From assembly GCF_047663525.1 (NCBI RefSeq), contig NC_092601.1:19380001-19444000 (forward strand): 64,000 bases of DNA, read 5' to 3'. Positions 26,845 through 54,000 of this stretch are shown piece by piece. Under the pieces are notes generated by a model. That model saw nothing but the letters and a program-made list of their open reading frames with translations. It did not search any database and had not been told where the DNA came from. The stretch's first letter is position 1. Each line of letters opens with the position of its first letter. This stretch comes from Anas platyrhynchos (lineage: Eukaryota > Chordata > Aves > Anseriformes > Anatidae). The position numbers and the translations under genes are program-made.

Positions 26845-27059
26845 CCGGGGGGATTCTGTGCCCTGGGGAGTTTTATTTCCCTTTTGCGTGCTCGGACTGA
26901 ATGTACCGGGGCAACGCGGCCAGGAGCTGCGCACAAACCCGGGGACAGCGGCAGGAGCCCCCCTCATCAACCCCCTCCCCCCCCATGGCCGCTGCTGGGC
27001 CCTTGTGGGGTCTCCCCATGGGGTGTGGGGGGGGGGGGCGCTGTGGGCCCCCCCCGGCC

Positions 27060-27311
27060 GTGCCCCCTTTAAGGCGGGCGGGGCGCTCCCATGGTGCCCC
27101 GCGGCGGCGGCGTGGATTTTAAATCCTCGCGGCCAATGGGCAGCGCCCGCGGCCCGTAACGGCCGGGTTTGAATCCGCCGCGCGCCGCCCCCGGCAGCAC
27201 CGGCACCGCTCCCACAGCGCCCGGGCCCCGGCAGCACCGGCACCGGCAGCGCCGCTCCCCCCGGTCCCGCTCCGATCGGCCCCGCTCCTCCCGTCCCGTC
27301 CCGGTCCCGCC
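27060..27311 (+). promoter_or_regulatory. PLK1 promoter with CCAAT box and CHR-like elements
   Basis: A CCAAT box lies at 27133-27137, with a TTTAAA at 27118-27123 and a TTTGAA at 27168-27173. TTTGAA and TTTAAA fit the CHR element that MuvB/DREAM complexes read in G2/M genes, commonly next to NF-Y-bound CCAAT boxes. The region is CpG-rich without a classical TATA box. The functional assignment is inferred from family knowledge. Confidence 0.6.
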
Positions 27312-32086
<4,775 letters not shown>

Positions 32087-32632
32087 GTCTTGGTCTTGAT
32101 GGAATCAACATCAGTGCCAAACTGGCCTGGCTGTGGACAGGGAAGTCTGTTAGCATCCCTCCTTGTACTGTAAGCTGCCATCACCTGGCTGGGCTTCTGC
32201 TCCTGGGGATGGCCTAGCTGCCCTCAGGGGAGCCCCGATGCTGTGAGGAATGGTCCTGTGTTCACTGTGAGCGGTGCACAGAGGGGCTTCTTGCTCCTCC
32301 CTCCCCATACAAAGTCTATTTTTTTTAATTGCATATATAGTCTTTTTTCATAATTTCCAAAAGCTTGACTCAGAACAACCCTCTTGTTGGAGGTTCTTGG
32401 GCCTTCTGATGAGACAAAGTGTGGGGTTCTCCCCAGAACTATCATGTAAGTTTATGTGTACATGTCTGCCTGATGCTCCAGGCTCGTTCCATTTTGTAGC
32501 AGCGTAACTAAGATATTTAACATGCCCCAGTTGGGACTGAGCAGTCAGCCTTTTAATACTGAACTTGGTCTACATGAAAACTAAACTTTTGTATATTGCA
32601 TAACTTGATTAAAGATTGTTTGCTGTAGTGTC
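32087..32632 (+). other. PLK1: PLK1 3' untranslated region
   Basis: Runs from the stop to an ATTAAA signal at 32608-32613, with cleavage expected near 32630. Downstream sequence becomes GT/T-rich (gtctggctcgtcttg), as expected for a downstream element. Confidence 0.7.
32608..32613 (+). terminator. Poly(A) signal ATTAAA, PLK1
   Basis: This hexamer lies about 520 nt after the PLK1 stop and is followed by TTGTTTGCTGTAGTG, a U/GU-rich stretch. Confidence 0.7.
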
Positions 32633-32967
32633 TGGCTCGTCTTGACTCCCTTTAGCTCCTTGTAAGAGAAGTAGCAGCATGCTACTTCCAGCTTTCCCCC
32701 CTGCATCCCCTGACCAAGACCGGTCACCTTCAGGAGTTTGTCCTGTGTGCTTCCAAACAGCCTCAGCCTGGGCTGAGCCCTGGGCTTTCCCTTTGGCTAC
32801 ACCAAAATAAACAAGGAACCTGTAGGCCAGCAGTTAGAAAAGGTTTTCCCCACCTTCCCCTTTTCTATTTGATCAGCTCTATTTACAACGTGAAATAGAG
32901 CCACAAGTGTGGCTGCACAGTTAACAAAATCAAAATGTACCAGCTTGTTTCTAAGCAGAAAAAGCTT

Positions 32968-32973
32968 TTTATT
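32968..32973 (-). terminator. Poly(A) signal AATAAA, candidate for ERN2
   Basis: AATAAA on the minus strand, the first good signal downstream of the ERN2 stop (34668-34666) that I see. If used, the ERN2 3' UTR is about 1.7 kb and ends roughly 300 bp from the PLK1 3' end. Confidence 0.45.
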
Positions 32974-34665
32974 TTTTATAACACTTTATACAAAATGTTC
33001 TATGCTGTACACTGTTCTGAAAATAATAGATCTGTGGATCATCCCCCAGGTAACCAACACCCACACCCCAGCAGAGAGGAATTTAGGCTGTATCACAAAG
33101 GTCGTGCTGTCCAGAGAGGACGGCCTGGCCAGGGGCTCCTGGGCTGGGTTCCCCTTGGCACTGTCAGCTTAGGGCAGCTCTGGGGAGCTCCAGGCAGTGA
33201 AGTCTGCAGCTGCCGTGTGTGCGAGGAGGCAGAGCTGCGGCCACATCAGCTTCCAGGCTGCTTGCAGGCCCTACGGGTGCTTCACCCTTGGCAAGGCTTG
33301 CAAGAGACAGGGGCTTGACCTCAGCCCCAGGAGGTGCCATGAACCAGAACGTCCTTGGGGAACGCACCCTGGGCAGCACGTGGCTGTGAGCCTGTGCTGC
33401 TGCCATCACTCCAGGCCTGGAGAAGCCGGGGGGCTGCAGGCACCGGACTGAGTTCAGAGGGCAAGGATCAGCAGGGGAGGTTTCCCTCTTGCTTGCCTTC
33501 CTTTATGTCCTGAGCAAACTGCCTGCAAACAGCAGCATGGCACTTCTGCAGTACAAACAGCTCCTGCTCTGAGTACTAACGGGTATCTGGCCTAAAAACA
33601 GGCTACTGCTCACCAGGAGGGAGAAAAACCTTTTCCTCAGCCAAGCTGAGATAAAAACACTTCATTATCAGGATTGTGCTGGAGGCCCCAAGCCTCCCCC
33701 CAGGGCTGGCCGTGCTGTGTCCTCTGCAGGCCCGATGCAAAGAGCATGGCCAGAGCCCTGGGAGCGATGCTAGATGCTGATCTGCTCGCCCTCAGCTGGG
33801 ACGAAGGCCCTCATCCAGCATCAGGACTGCTGTGTCGGTCCTCCCGGTCAGCCCTGTGCGTTAACGGGCTCAGACTGCTCCCCCACAGGCACTCAGCCCG
33901 GGAGGGACCACGGGAAGGACGCATGCTGAGCCTCTGAGGAGCTGGCTGCGGGCCCACACAGCAGTCAGGCTGTCAAGGTTCCTTGGGCTACTCCCAAGAA
34001 AATTCTTTCAACGTCTTTTTTTTTTTTTTCCTGACTTCTCAAAGTACTGCCTTTGCAGTAGAGCTACTCTGTTCTCTGACAGCAGGGTCTTCAGGCTCCT
34101 GAGCCTGACCACGGCCCTTGGGGCTCAGCAGACCAAGGAGAGCCAGCCCCAGGCCAGCCCCCGCTGCCCGCACCCCTGGGGGTGCCGGGTCCCCAGTCCC
34201 AGACCCAGTCCCAGACCCTCCCTCCCCAGCCGGGGCAGCTGTGCACAGGGCAGACGGGTGCCAGGGAGCCCATGGCCGGTGGCTGGGCTGCTGGATGAGG
34301 GGCACAAGGCAGTGTGCCTGGTGCTCAGCACACGGTGCCTCCGGCCTTCTCAGAGAGATGGCCCCCAGAGTCCCTGTGCCCAGCAGCAGCCGAGCTCCCC
34401 GACAGCCAAGGGCCATGCAGGGACCCCAGCAGGGACTCCCCGCAGGAGCCCCCTTCCCCCTGAGCCAGGGCAGGACAGGGCACGGGGGCTGCAGCACAGC
34501 CGCTGCAGCAAAATCCCATCAAAGTCACCCCAAAAGGGGCAGTGCCCCAACAAGCGCTGCTTCAGCTGCAGAGATGGGAGACGGGCGCTGGCGCCCCACC
34601 TGCCGGGAGCCCGGCACCCCGAGGAGCCGCAGCCCCCCGCTGCCGAGCCCCGGCACGGAGCCCCC
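32974..34665 (-). other. ERN2: Presumed ERN2 3' untranslated region
   Basis: No coding features are recognised. It contains a run of 12 T at about 34018-34030 (plus). Open frames in the GC-rich part near 34100-34600 are uncoded shadows. Assignment rests on the downstream poly(A) signal at 32968-32973. Confidence 0.4.
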
Positions 34666-45654
<10,989 letters not shown>

Positions 45655-46395
45655 GGCCGGGGCACGGCGGAGGCGCGGGGCCGGCCCCAGCTCAGCGCCG
45701 CGCCCCGGAGCCAGCGCGGCCGGGCGGGACCAGGATGCGGCTTCCTCCCCGCCGCCCCCCCGGCACGGCCCGGCCCGGCACGGGGAAGCCCGGCCCCGGC
45801 GCTCCTTAAGGGGCTCGGACGCAGGGCAGGAGGGAGGCGCTGCCCCGGCCCCCCCCGAGCCAGGAGCCGCCCGTGCTGCCAGCCGGGGGGGGCATCGCCT
45901 CCCGGGGGCTTTGTTGCGGCAAGAGCAGCACTGAACGGGGGCGTCCCCTTATCGGGATTAACGGGGGGGAGGTTAAAAGCGTTAAAAAAAGGGAGGTTAA
46001 GCGTTAAAAAGTGGAGTCTGGTGGAAGCCCTGTAATAGGCCAAGCTCCTGAGCAGCCGTGCTCGGTGGGCTGGCTGTGTGCGAACACGGAGCTGAGCCTG
46101 CCCCGCGGGGTGCGACATCAAACAGGAGTGAGCCCCGTTTGCAAACAGGGACCAGCACAGCGCTGTCCTGTAACTCAGCCTCTTGGTGTGAGGTGCTGGA
46201 GGGCAGCAGCAAACGCAAATCTCCATCCCAGGAGAGGCACCAGAAACAGCACTAACAACGAGCCCTGATTGCTGCGGGTTTCTGTGAACGTCTTTCTATC
46301 CAGAAACAAAGTGCGAACTCACTCGGGGTTGTTCACACTGTGAGAAGTAGGTTAGCACGTACAGAACACTGAAACACTCAAACACAGAAAGAATT
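45655..46395. promoter_or_regulatory. ERN2 upstream region and ERN2-UBFD1 spacer
   Basis: The first 250 bp upstream of the ERN2 ATG are GC-rich and probably promoter. There are short repeats of GGTTAAAAGCGTTAAAAAAA type at 45971-46010. No gene is seen. By comparison with the human order, this spacer or its flanks hold the rearrangement junction. Confidence 0.45.
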
Positions 46396-49300
46396 AATTA
46401 TCAAACTTTAATTCATAAGACTAATATTACAGAATAAAACAAATAGGATAACCAGTCAAGGTTACACTTAAAAAATCCAGCAGTGCAAATCTAAGACTAA
46501 ATAGTTGTCATCTCCCCCTCCCCAGAAATAGGCAATAGATTATTTAAAAATACCATAAAACATGGCACTTACATATTTCATTTAAAATAAATCTGCAGTG
46601 GACAAAAACATCTAAGACCTTCTTTCTTTGAAAACAAACAGACAAAAAGAAATGAATTGCTCAGAACATGGATAAGACATAGTGAACTTCCATGAGCCAC
46701 AGAAAGCAAATCCTTGGCTAGAAGGTAAAACGGCCACATGGTTCATACAACACTTGCCACAGCTCTCCTGGTCCCTTTCTTCCTTCTCCCCAGCGACTAG
46801 GACGTTAACTGGCAAAGCAAGATGCTGACAACCTAATTCTAACAGGTGGCAAAAGGCCAGAGTACAAAACTTAAAATGAAAACAGTTCCATTGGAAAATA
46901 AAGTTACAAAGGAAAAAAGAGTAAACAGAAGAAGGAAAATGTTGAGAACAAACCTTGCTCCACTGAGTTGGCACAGCAAGCGACCAGAGCCCGGGCTCTG
47001 CTGAGAGCGCGCCTGTGCCCCACCAGCACCCGAAGGGGGCACAGAACAGAGCACTGCCAACACACGGCACCCGCACGGCGTCACTGCAAGTGGACTGCTG
47101 TTCTTTGGACCTTAAAGTACGAAGCGATGGGTACAAACAGCGCCAAGTACGACATTTAACAGGCTGTGTGCGTGTTGCCAGCTACAATGTATTGCACGCT
47201 ACCAGTTCCTCTAGCTCTTTTAATTCGGATCACCTCTTCTTTTTCATGATTATCCTTACTTTAGTTACACATTTCTCACCAAACCGTGTCACTGATGGAC
47301 ATTAACGATTTAATCTTAAGCTTGATATGAAAAACCCGCAAGTAATACAAGATTTCCACGCATGATGCAGTCTACGTTCAAACCCACCCAAGCTTTATTG
47401 ATGCCCTTTTGTAGTCCTAACCGAATACTGACGCAGGAGCCGCTCACGCAGAGCACAGCAGCAGAAGGAACACCAAACCCTCAACCAGGACAGGAACAGG
47501 AACCCCGCAGCAGGGCGCACGGAGAGGTGAACGAATCGCAGGAGGTGCAGCGTTTCAGCTCGCCGTGGGCAAAGGGCTCCGAGCAGCTCTGTAACTGGTT
47601 CCTTAAAACCGGTGTCCTGGCGGGCAGGTTCTGCTCCTGCACGCTGCTGGCGAGGGCAGTGAGGACAGACCTCCGGGCACCGGCTGCCACCTCGGTGTGG
47701 GGACACCGCCTGCGCGCTGCTGGAACCCGCGCCTGCACGCCGGGTGCTCTGATCAAACACCGGGCGTGATGCTGGAAGGAACAGTACCCAGAAACGGTGC
47801 TCACGGGGAGTTACATCTGTATCCAGCAGGGACCTGATCTCCGCAGAAAGGCATTACATCGTTATTTAAGAGAAATAATCAAACTTTTGCATAGGAATCA
47901 CCACAGATATTACCATAGACTTCCTATGGAAGAGTACACGTTGGCTCTCAAAACAATCTTCATCAGCCAACTTAAAATTCTGACTGCATTTGCACTTTAC
48001 TCATAATATTTGTCTTACCAAGGGCTAACCACCGCATCCTTCCACAGAACCATTTCTCATGGCAAATCTGCTCTGGAGAGCATCACAGTCATCAGAGAGT
48101 AAAATCCAAAACCAAGACAGAGGCTAGGGAACGGCTCCCTAGTTAGACAAGCTGTGACACAGTGCAACTAAAGATACTGAATGTTTTCTTAGATGTTAAT
48201 GATCACTAACACCAAGAATCACCTTGGAAAAATGGGTATATACCAGAAGATATAAAGTTCCATGATTCCAAAAGAGAAAGGATTTTAAAAGCGATGCTAA
48301 GTTCAACAGGAAAATTCATGTCAAAGAACTCCCAAGAATCCTACTCAATTAAGCCAACAAACACCAGTTAAAGCGTTTCAGATGAGCAACACCTTCCCGT
48401 GTTTTAATTCAAACTTTGCACATAGAACAAAAAAAGAAAAAAAGAAGAAAATTCCATTTTTCAAATCAAATTCAACTAGAAATTGAAGTACCTAAACAAC
48501 CATCTTAGTTTATAATGTTCTTTTTTTCACATTTAAAGCTGCTTTGTAACCACCACCTTTTATATTCTGTTTCTTTAGAGATGATTTATTGTACCTGGCA
48601 CAGGACGCAGAGCACTCGGGAGGGAATGCGAAATGCTAACTCCTGCAGTGCTCTGCCTGCCCAGGTGCCCTTCTCGCTTCGACAGCGCTCCGGTCGGGTG
48701 CGTGCCCTCCCGCAGCAGCAGCACTGCACTCACCCGAGTTATTGCATCGAACGTGGAAGCCACGGCAACTCTGGGGAAGAGTTGGAACTAAGGTACACGT
48801 CCTCTCAGGGAGCAAGCCAGCGAAAGAACAGGAAAGGAAAATGGAGTATGAGTGATGTACAGACAGGGCCGAGCAGGTCAAGTAGCAAGTGGAAGCTGAT
48901 AACCACAGAACCAACAACACTGGCAAGTGCAAAGGTGAAGCCAAGTGACAGAAAGAAACAGTGTCACTAATTATCCTAATATACCATATACATACAATAG
49001 ATGATGCAGTACTGGAGTGCACACACTTCCCACCGGGTACTGAAATGGAAATTTAAGCCTTAACACCAGGATTGGCAATTAGAAAACAATAGGAGTGACA
49101 ATAGGAGTGTCAGCTGCATTTAAGTTGTAGTTACACCTCCAATTAATGGGTCCCAGCCCCTCTGCCTGCATTCACTCACCCCGAGCGCTTGGAAGGGGTC
49201 GTTCTGGGGAGCTGGCAGCACTCCTGCAGGGATCACGCCCGTCTCCGCGCACTCACGGCAAGACACACTGCTGCTGGCTTGTATACAGGAAGGAAATACC

Positions 49301-51073
49301 TCAAGCTACAAGAGTAACGAGCACACCACTAGTTTATATGTTGGATATGAAACACCTTAAAGTCGTATTGCATGGATGTTCTAACTGAAAATACAAAACA
49401 AAAGCTGCTGATGTTGCCATCAAGAGTCTACAGGTAAACACGCAACCGTAACACACCATAAAATGAACGCTTTTCTGAGTCTCTCAAATAAAAAAAAATA
49501 CTCGTTTGGGAATTTGCACCTGCTGAGTTTCAACTGGGCTACTTCAAGGAAAGGGAAAAAAGGACGTGGGATATATTCAGCTCAACTATTCAAAAAGGAT
49601 ATTTCTAAGTGAGCTTCACAAAATGTTGAGCTATTTGTATGAATTAATATCAAACCCACAGTGTTACAAAAAAAAAGTGATCTGTTAGATGCAGGTTTAA
49701 CACACAGCAAGACTGATTCAGTCTGACTGCACGATACAATCTGTTACGGTTGTGCACCTTTTCAGGACTGAAAGGTCCGTTCAGAAAACCTGAGATAAAT
49801 GGCACGTTCATTGCTGAGATGACACAGAATATCACAAACCAAAGGCAAGGAGCAGTATTTCAGACAGACCTAGATGCAAGAACTTATTGTAAACTTGAGC
49901 AAAAGAAAAGCTGAAAGGTAATTTAAATTTCAAAAGTTAGTTGCTAGATAGACATCCCTCATTTGGTAAGATTCACTGAACGTGATACTTTTAAACTGTC
50001 AAATCCAGGTCACAAAAGACTACTGCAGTTATTCCGAATGGGAAATGGCATCGGAGCTTCTCTCTCCCACCTCTGCCCTCCTCCCAACAAAAAACAAGAC
50101 AGGAAGGTCTCTTTGGTTCGCTTCCTTTGCGAGATTTGTGTTTCTCCTTCAGTGCACTCCCACCAGGCAGCGTTAGGCAGCGCACCCCGGAGTTTTTTGT
50201 TTGTTTTTTCCAGTGGGACAGGTGAGTGTCACACCAACGGCTGCAAAACGGCTCCGGACTGCAACACGCACAATCAAGAGAATGCTCCTAAAATGTAGCA
50301 CCCCAGGCAGGAGGTAAAAGAGGAGCAGGGAGGTATGCACACGAGAGGAAAACAACTAAAGTGGCATGGAATGGGCCAGTAAGCAGCACTGGGGCACGGT
50401 GATAACAACACATCCACAGTGGTATTCACCTGCTCCAAACATGCCACCCAGAGTACCAACCCAGAGCTGAGAGAGGGGGAGAGAGAGCACACGGCATCTT
50501 TGGGTTTAAGGAAACAAAATCAGAGGTTTTCTACCAAAGATTCAAACCTGAAATAAAAGGGCCAGCAGAATATGGCTTACTAAACATCAATTTTGCATAC
50601 TGTTTAAAGTTTATTATTTAAAAACTGTTTCTGAAGTTCTCAGTCACAACCAAGTAACTAAATTAAGTTTAATGCTTGTAACTGAAAGATTATGAAAATA
50701 TCTGTTTTTGTTCAAACCATGTAAAAAATCCTCGATAATACATTGTAATATTTACTTTTTAAAACTAAATTGGAAGATCAACTCTCAGCAGATTTAAGTG
50801 TATTACACACGGTATTTTGTGAATTAAGATTTATTGATTTCCACTGTATTTGCTTTAAATATGGTTGAAGCTGACTGCAGAAAAGGGATGGTGAAATTTA
50901 AGTTAAAAGTAAACTAATGGTGAAAGAACATCACCTCTGGCTTCCATCAATGCCTCGTTTATCATATTTTATTAATAAAGTTCCAGGACTATCACATCCA
51001 GGGATGTTGGAGGCCTCTCCCAGCAGTGTCCTTAGCTTTGTGTCATTTTCCTGTGCCAGAGGTGAGCGTGCTT
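46396..51073 (-). other. UBFD1: AT-rich region downstream of UBFD1, probably long 3' UTR and spacer
   Basis: A 4.7-kb stretch with no recognised coding sequence. Minus-strand AATAAA signals lie at 50615-50610 and 47399-47394, and ATTAAA at 46412-46407, so alternative UBFD1 3' ends up to several kb long are possible. Many T/A runs occur. Open frames such as 46612-47136 minus are unsupported. Confidence 0.4.
47394..47399 (-). terminator. Candidate distal poly(A) signal AATAAA, UBFD1
   Basis: Minus-strand AATAAA in the context CATCAATAAAGCTTG. A proximal AATAAA lies at 50615-50610. Which is used cannot be told from sequence. Confidence 0.4.
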
Positions 51074-54000
51074 TCAAAAATACTGCCACTTTCCCAGCAC
51101 CGTGTCTTTGATTGCATCAACATATTGAGTTGGTACCCAATAGACCCAGTAGTAAGATGCTTCTGTTGGGCCCAGCTGAAATGCCTGCAAAGTTAAAAAT
51201 GACAACATTTACATGTGGAAAACAGAACAGCTTACACCAGACAGCATGGACATACGTCTTACCCACGGCAGAAAGCAAACAAGTCTGCTATACCCACGGC
51301 CTCTTTCAAGGATGTTGTATGCACCACACATTTGGTGTGCAATTAAAGGAAACGTTCCTCTGAGAAACAACTGCAAAGAACCAATTAAGTGATGAGCTCT
51401 TCCCTTTATCACAGCTGCAACAAACTCTCTTGGCCAGTTTCAAAAACACGAGGAACTTAAGGAAGACAGAATCTAATGCACCCCCAAAGGTAAGTCTCTA
51501 AAGGAATTATGCACAGAGTTATGAAGACAAGTAGGAACTAAGACAACAAACGTGTTTTCATAAATGAAATCTCAGAATTTTAATTTGTCTATCTAAATAG
51601 ACAGAATGTCCTATTCTCTTATTTATGTAAGCAGAAATCGGAGAGGAGCATTATGGCATGCCAATAACCTCTACCCTTGTTTTAGGATGATTATTGTATC
51701 ATTTCTGGAAGAGGTTTTCTTATATCGGTGATCAAAAACCAAATATTTGCAAAAAGACTAGATCAGCTCCCTCCTGCAGACAATGATTCTAAGGTACAGC
51801 ATTTTCCCTTTCTTCCCCTAAAGAAAGGGAGCAGACTTATATAAGGAAATTACTTCAACTTCAGAAGTTGAATTCAGAAGAATTACTGCAATTCCTGTAG
51901 AGTACATAAAGCAAAACCTCAAAAGAAACAGCCAGTAGAATTAGCACTGCTCTCCTTAAATGTGTTACTTTTCTATAACCAATACCAGTTTTTCAGAAAA
52001 TTAAGTGTGAAAAAAAATCATTACCGAATCAAATCACTTTCCTTTTAAAACCAGCAGCAAGACCTGTTATTTACATAAATAGAACAGAAACCAGAAATTC
52101 AACTAGATATAGGAAAATATCACTAACATTAAGAAATCATGAGTATTTTTAAGAAAGCATGGGTATTTTTACACTGCTGTAACAGTCACGAGATGGAGGA
52201 TGTTAAATGGCACTACCACTCGTGTGAGACCAGCCCAGAGTTCCACGGAGTAGCAGATATCCCATACGCCACCCAAAATATTTACATTATGACCACAGAC
52301 AATGTTGACATTCCACAACACGAGGCTGGTATTGCTATCAGTCCCAGACTTGCTCTATTTTGAGAGCCTTCCTCCTGCATATTTGCATGAAGTAACTGGA
52401 ATGATATTATTAATTAAAGTAGAGACATTACTTACCATCATGTGATAATCTTCGTGTCCTTCAATAGGTTCACTCACCACATTTTTAATGGACCCCATGG
52501 GTAACTTTTCTGTTCTCTCTACATCAAAATTGATCAAAGTATTATTTCTGAGACACGAGGAAGATGTATGTTATGCTAATGTCAAACACCACCTCCGTCA
52601 TTTCCAAAAGCTCCTCGGGTGTCAGGCTTTCCCACTAGGGTGAACTTTGGGTATCTGCTGCTGAGAGGAACATCTTCCACGTCACCATACAGCCCCCAGC
52701 TGGAGCTCTAGGAACATAAAGGAATCCCAAACTGGACCGCACAGATCCCCACCTTTTGATGTCTCTGCAGCACACGAAGTACTTCAGGGTACCTGATGTG
52801 GGCCTTAAATTCAGCGAGGGGAAATTTCATGTTTCTCCCTAAGGAACTCCACTTGTAGCAGCAGGATTGCTCCCATAGTGAAAACTCGTCCAGGTGTAAG
52901 AATATTCAGGACTATCAAGGATTACACTACGCTCTGCAGAAATGACAAGGCTGAAGGAAGCTGAGGGGAGAGGCTAGCTAACCCTTTGAGGTCTAGTTCT
53001 GGTTTTAACCCGAGGCAGTGCTCAGCTGTCACTATAAGAGCACAGGCAAGGAAACATTCATGTCTAAGTAGGGAAAGAAAAAGAAAAAAAAAAAGGGAAA
53101 CTGAAAGAAAAAAAGATGACTACAATTAGGTGATAGACTAAGGTCAGCCAGCCAGAAGCAACCAGCAAGAACGACACGGTGTAGTGTCCAGAGATTTTCT
53201 GTCTCAGTTATGTCCCTGCTTCTTTCTGAAGACCTAACTCCAAGAAGCTTCCTTTCAGTTCCAGCTTTCAGTGTCAGCCTAAAATTACTTTCTTGCACAT
53301 AAGACAGAAAAAAACGTAAACTGAACAAAGAATTCCTTAGCTCTACATAATTGATTCTTGTGAACCAGAAAAAAATCCACCTCCTTAAGAAGGTGAACAG
53401 GGAGATAAACATATTCAGTCTGGGCTGTAAAGACAAATATTCTTTATCTCAGTGCTGTAACTAAGCTGACTCTAAACTGTCCCTGTGAGACTTGCAACTC
53501 CTTCACGGAGTGAAATCCTGCTTTGCACTCATTTATCACCCCACAATTGAATTACTTCTCGCAACATCTCAGCAACAGGCAAATCCATGCTACCGATGAC
53601 TATATGAAATGTACACAGAGCAGCTGAGAAGCACGTACCCTCATCAGCCCTTAGGCTACAAAAACGTACAGTGTGATGTGGGAAGCAAAGGGAGGCTGTG
53701 TATGGGATAAATCAGTTGCAGTTTTCCAAGACTGCCAAGTTAAAAAGAAAAAAAAGAGCCACAACAACAAAAACTACGTTAACAGCTACTTGTGTTTATT
53801 CTGGCCCTTATGCGCTGGCGTCTACCAGGAGTTTCTCAGAGCAGGAAGTTTTCCTCTCACCAGCAGCCAGCAATTATAAGCAGTCCCTGAAGGAAGCAAG
53901 CTGCTGCTAATTTGGGGAAGTAGGGAAACAGGTTATATTAAAGACAGAGGACTATTAAGAAGAATCAAATTTCAAAGCTTAAGAAGCACTGATCTAGAGC

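Noticed and set aside
22000-27000. A protein-coding gene between DCTN5 and PLK1
   Set aside because: All frames are short and none shows a recognisable domain or conserved exon pair; human also has these genes adjacent as I recall.
26930-27100. A TATA-type PLK1 promoter or second gene in the G-runs
   Set aside because: Only homopolymer-rich DNA is seen, and the CCAAT/CHR cluster closer to the ATG explains the promoter better.
46612-47136. 174-residue minus-strand open frame downstream of UBFD1
   Set aside because: No recognisable domain, no splice partner and AT-rich composition; more likely UTR or spacer.
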